5,216 bases of DNA from DATLFS01 sp035540935 (GTDB taxonomy: Bacteria; Actinomycetota; CADDZG01; WHSQ01): the NCBI GenBank assembly GCA_035540935.1, contig DATLFS010000135.1:1-5216 (forward strand), given 5' to 3'. The notes under the pieces are model-generated. The model was not told where the DNA came from and made no database searches. It saw only the letters and a program-made list of their open reading frames with translations. Numbering within the stretch: the first letter of the stretch is position 1; each line of letters starts with the position of its first letter. This document shows, one piece after another, positions 4,308 through 5,216 of the stretch. Position numbers and translations under genes: made by a program.

Positions 4308-5174
4308 GTGCGCCGGGTTCTCGTCGCGGGGATCGCCCTTTTGCTGGTCGCGTCCTGCGCACGCGACGGGTCACCGCCGGTCGCGGTCGACCCTTCTCCG
4401 ACACCCACCCGCGCGCCGGTCGAGGAGCCGCCTTCGAGTCCGTCGCCCACGCCCTCGCCTGCGGCCGACGAGGCTCAGCTCGAGGTCTGGTTCAACGACG
4501 GTGAACGGCTGGCGGTGGCCTACCGGAGCGTCCCCCGCACCGTCGCGGTCGGACGCGCCGCGGTCGAGGAGTTGCTCCGCGGCCCCGGCTCCGACGACGT
4601 GGGGGGGACGCAGATCCCCAAGACGACGCGGTTGCTGGGCCTCAGCGTGTCGGGCGGGGTGGCGACGGTCGACCTGAGTCGGGATTTCGGATCCGGCGGA
4701 GGCTCGCTGTCGATGACGATGCGGGTGGCGCAGGTCGTCTACACGCTCACGCAGTTCCCGACCGTCGATTCCGTCCGGTTCCACATCGACGGCGAGCCGG
4801 GAACGGCTCTTTCGGGTGAGGGGGTCGACATCTCGAAACCGCTGCGCCGGCGCGACTTCACCGACCTTGCACCCCCCATCGTGGTCAGCGATCCACGGCC
4901 CGGAGCAACTCTCTCGCCCGGGGCGAGGGTGGCGGGGGACGCGAACGTGTTCGAGGCGACGGTCTCGATCCGCCTGCTCGACGCCGACGGAGAGGTGCTG
5001 GTGGATACCTTCACGACCGCGACGTGCGGCACCGGCTGCCGGGGGACGTTCGAGAAGCGCCTGCGTTTCGCCGTGGACGCCGCGCAGGACGGCCTTCTGG
5101 AGGTGTTCGCCGCGTCGGCCGAAGACGGCTCCCCGCAGCACGTGGTGGCGGTGCCGGTGCGGCTCGTCCCCTAG
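4308..5174 (+). CDS. Lipoprotein with GerMN and Gmad2 domains
   Basis: A 288-residue exported lipoprotein. Residues 1-16 are a signal peptide ending in the lipobox VASC, with Cys17 lipidated; the protein is held on the outer face of the membrane. Residues 18-55 are a Pro/Ser/Thr-rich linker. About 57-184 is a GerMN domain (AVEELLRGP, then GVATVDLSRDF, then a VVYTLTQFPTVDSVRFHIDG core). About 188-286 is a Gmad2 immunoglobulin-like domain (PPIVVSDPRPGATLSPGARVAGDANVF, taken in two parts with its central VAG). GerM is named from Bacillus spore germination, but the domain pair is common in non-sporulating actinobacteria, where a role in envelope or peptidoglycan maintenance is likely but unproven. 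Cys240 and Cys244 in TCGTGC lie outside the membrane and could form a disulfide. In Bacillus gerM neighbours glutamate racemase and rph; neither is visible here. Start: see the Shine-Dalgarno at 4296-4302. Confidence 0.93.
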   Translation: MRRVLVAGIALLLVASCARDGSPPVAVDPSPTPTRAPVEEPPSSPSPTPSPAADEAQLEVWFNDGERLAVAYRSVPRTVAVGRAAVEELLRGPGSDDVGGTQIPKTTRLLGLSVSGGVATVDLSRDFGSGGGSLSMTMRVAQVVYTLTQFPTVDSVRFHIDGEPGTALSGEGVDISKPLRRRDFTDLAPPIVVSDPRPGATLSPGARVAGDANVFEATVSIRLLDADGEVLVDTFTTATCGTGCRGTFEKRLRFAVDAAQDGLLEVFAASAEDGSPQHVVAVPVRLVP

Positions 5175-5216
5175 AGGCGGGCGGAGCGGAGGCGCGCCTT
5201 GCGCTCCAGCTCGGTG
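5171..5216 (-). CDS. Possible 3' end of a minus-strand gene, cut by the window edge
   Basis: The minus strand reads 14 open codons ending in TAG: TELERKARLRSARL. The mix of charged residues and leucine looks like a C-terminal helix. Its stop and the stop of the lipoprotein gene share the palindrome CTAG (5171-5174), so the two genes would converge with overlapping stops. Fourteen codons are too few to prove a gene or suggest a family. Confidence 0.3.
   Translation of the reverse strand, partial: TELERKARLRSARL

Noticed and set aside
1..5216. CRISPR array, insertion sequence or prophage
   Set aside because: No regularly spaced repeats, no terminal inverted repeats around an open frame, and no transposase, integrase or phage proteins were seen.

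Overview
The window is strongly GC-rich, with dense coding on both strands and GTG starts as well as ATG. It looks like the chromosome of a member of the Actinomycetota. The best lineage pointers are a DUF3499-type protein, a family I know only from actinobacteria, an L,D-transpeptidase with PG_binding_4-type domains, and a GerMN-Gmad2 lipoprotein. I cannot name a genus. I see no insertion sequence, phage gene, CRISPR array, tRNA or rRNA.

Layout. At 2-1036 (+) lies the C-terminal part of an L,D-transpeptidase (YkuD) that crosslinks peptidoglycan; its N-terminus is outside the window. A 200-base intergenic region follows. It holds an AT-cored near-palindrome, a promoter-like pair and a perfect 12-bp hairpin with a T-rich tail, so it is either a terminator or a short RNA gene. 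An alpha/beta hydrolase (1239-2045, -) converges on it. Divergent from the hydrolase is a small secreted protein with a C-terminal VPDTG plus membrane anchor (2100-2396, +), resembling a sortase substrate. Next come three short cysteine-containing, probably metal-binding proteins in one direction: DUF3499-like (2435-2764), DUF6788-like (2761-3096, overlapping by 4 bases) and a 61-residue zinc ribbon (3130-3315). A 199-base non-coding gap follows. Then come a GNAT-type acyltransferase (3515-4219, -) and, divergent from it, a lipoprotein with GerMN and Gmad2 domains (4308-5174, +). The right edge may hold the last 14 codons of a minus-strand gene.

How the genes relate. The transpeptidase, the VPDTG protein and the GerMN lipoprotein all act outside the membrane, so much of the window concerns the cell envelope. 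They are not one operon: strand changes split them into at least five transcription units. The cysteine trio is the only clear co-directional cluster.

The most robust unusual signal is in the starts. Four genes (hydrolase, VPDTG protein, DUF3499, GNAT) have a TANNNT hexamer ending 6-7 bases before the start codon and no Shine-Dalgarno, as expected for leaderless mRNAs. The zinc ribbon and the GerMN lipoprotein instead have strong GGAGG-type ribosome binding sites. I found no convincing wholly new multi-gene system. The best candidates for something undescribed are the hairpin RNA at 1125-1184, the set of alternative hairpins before the zinc ribbon, and the cysteine trio itself.
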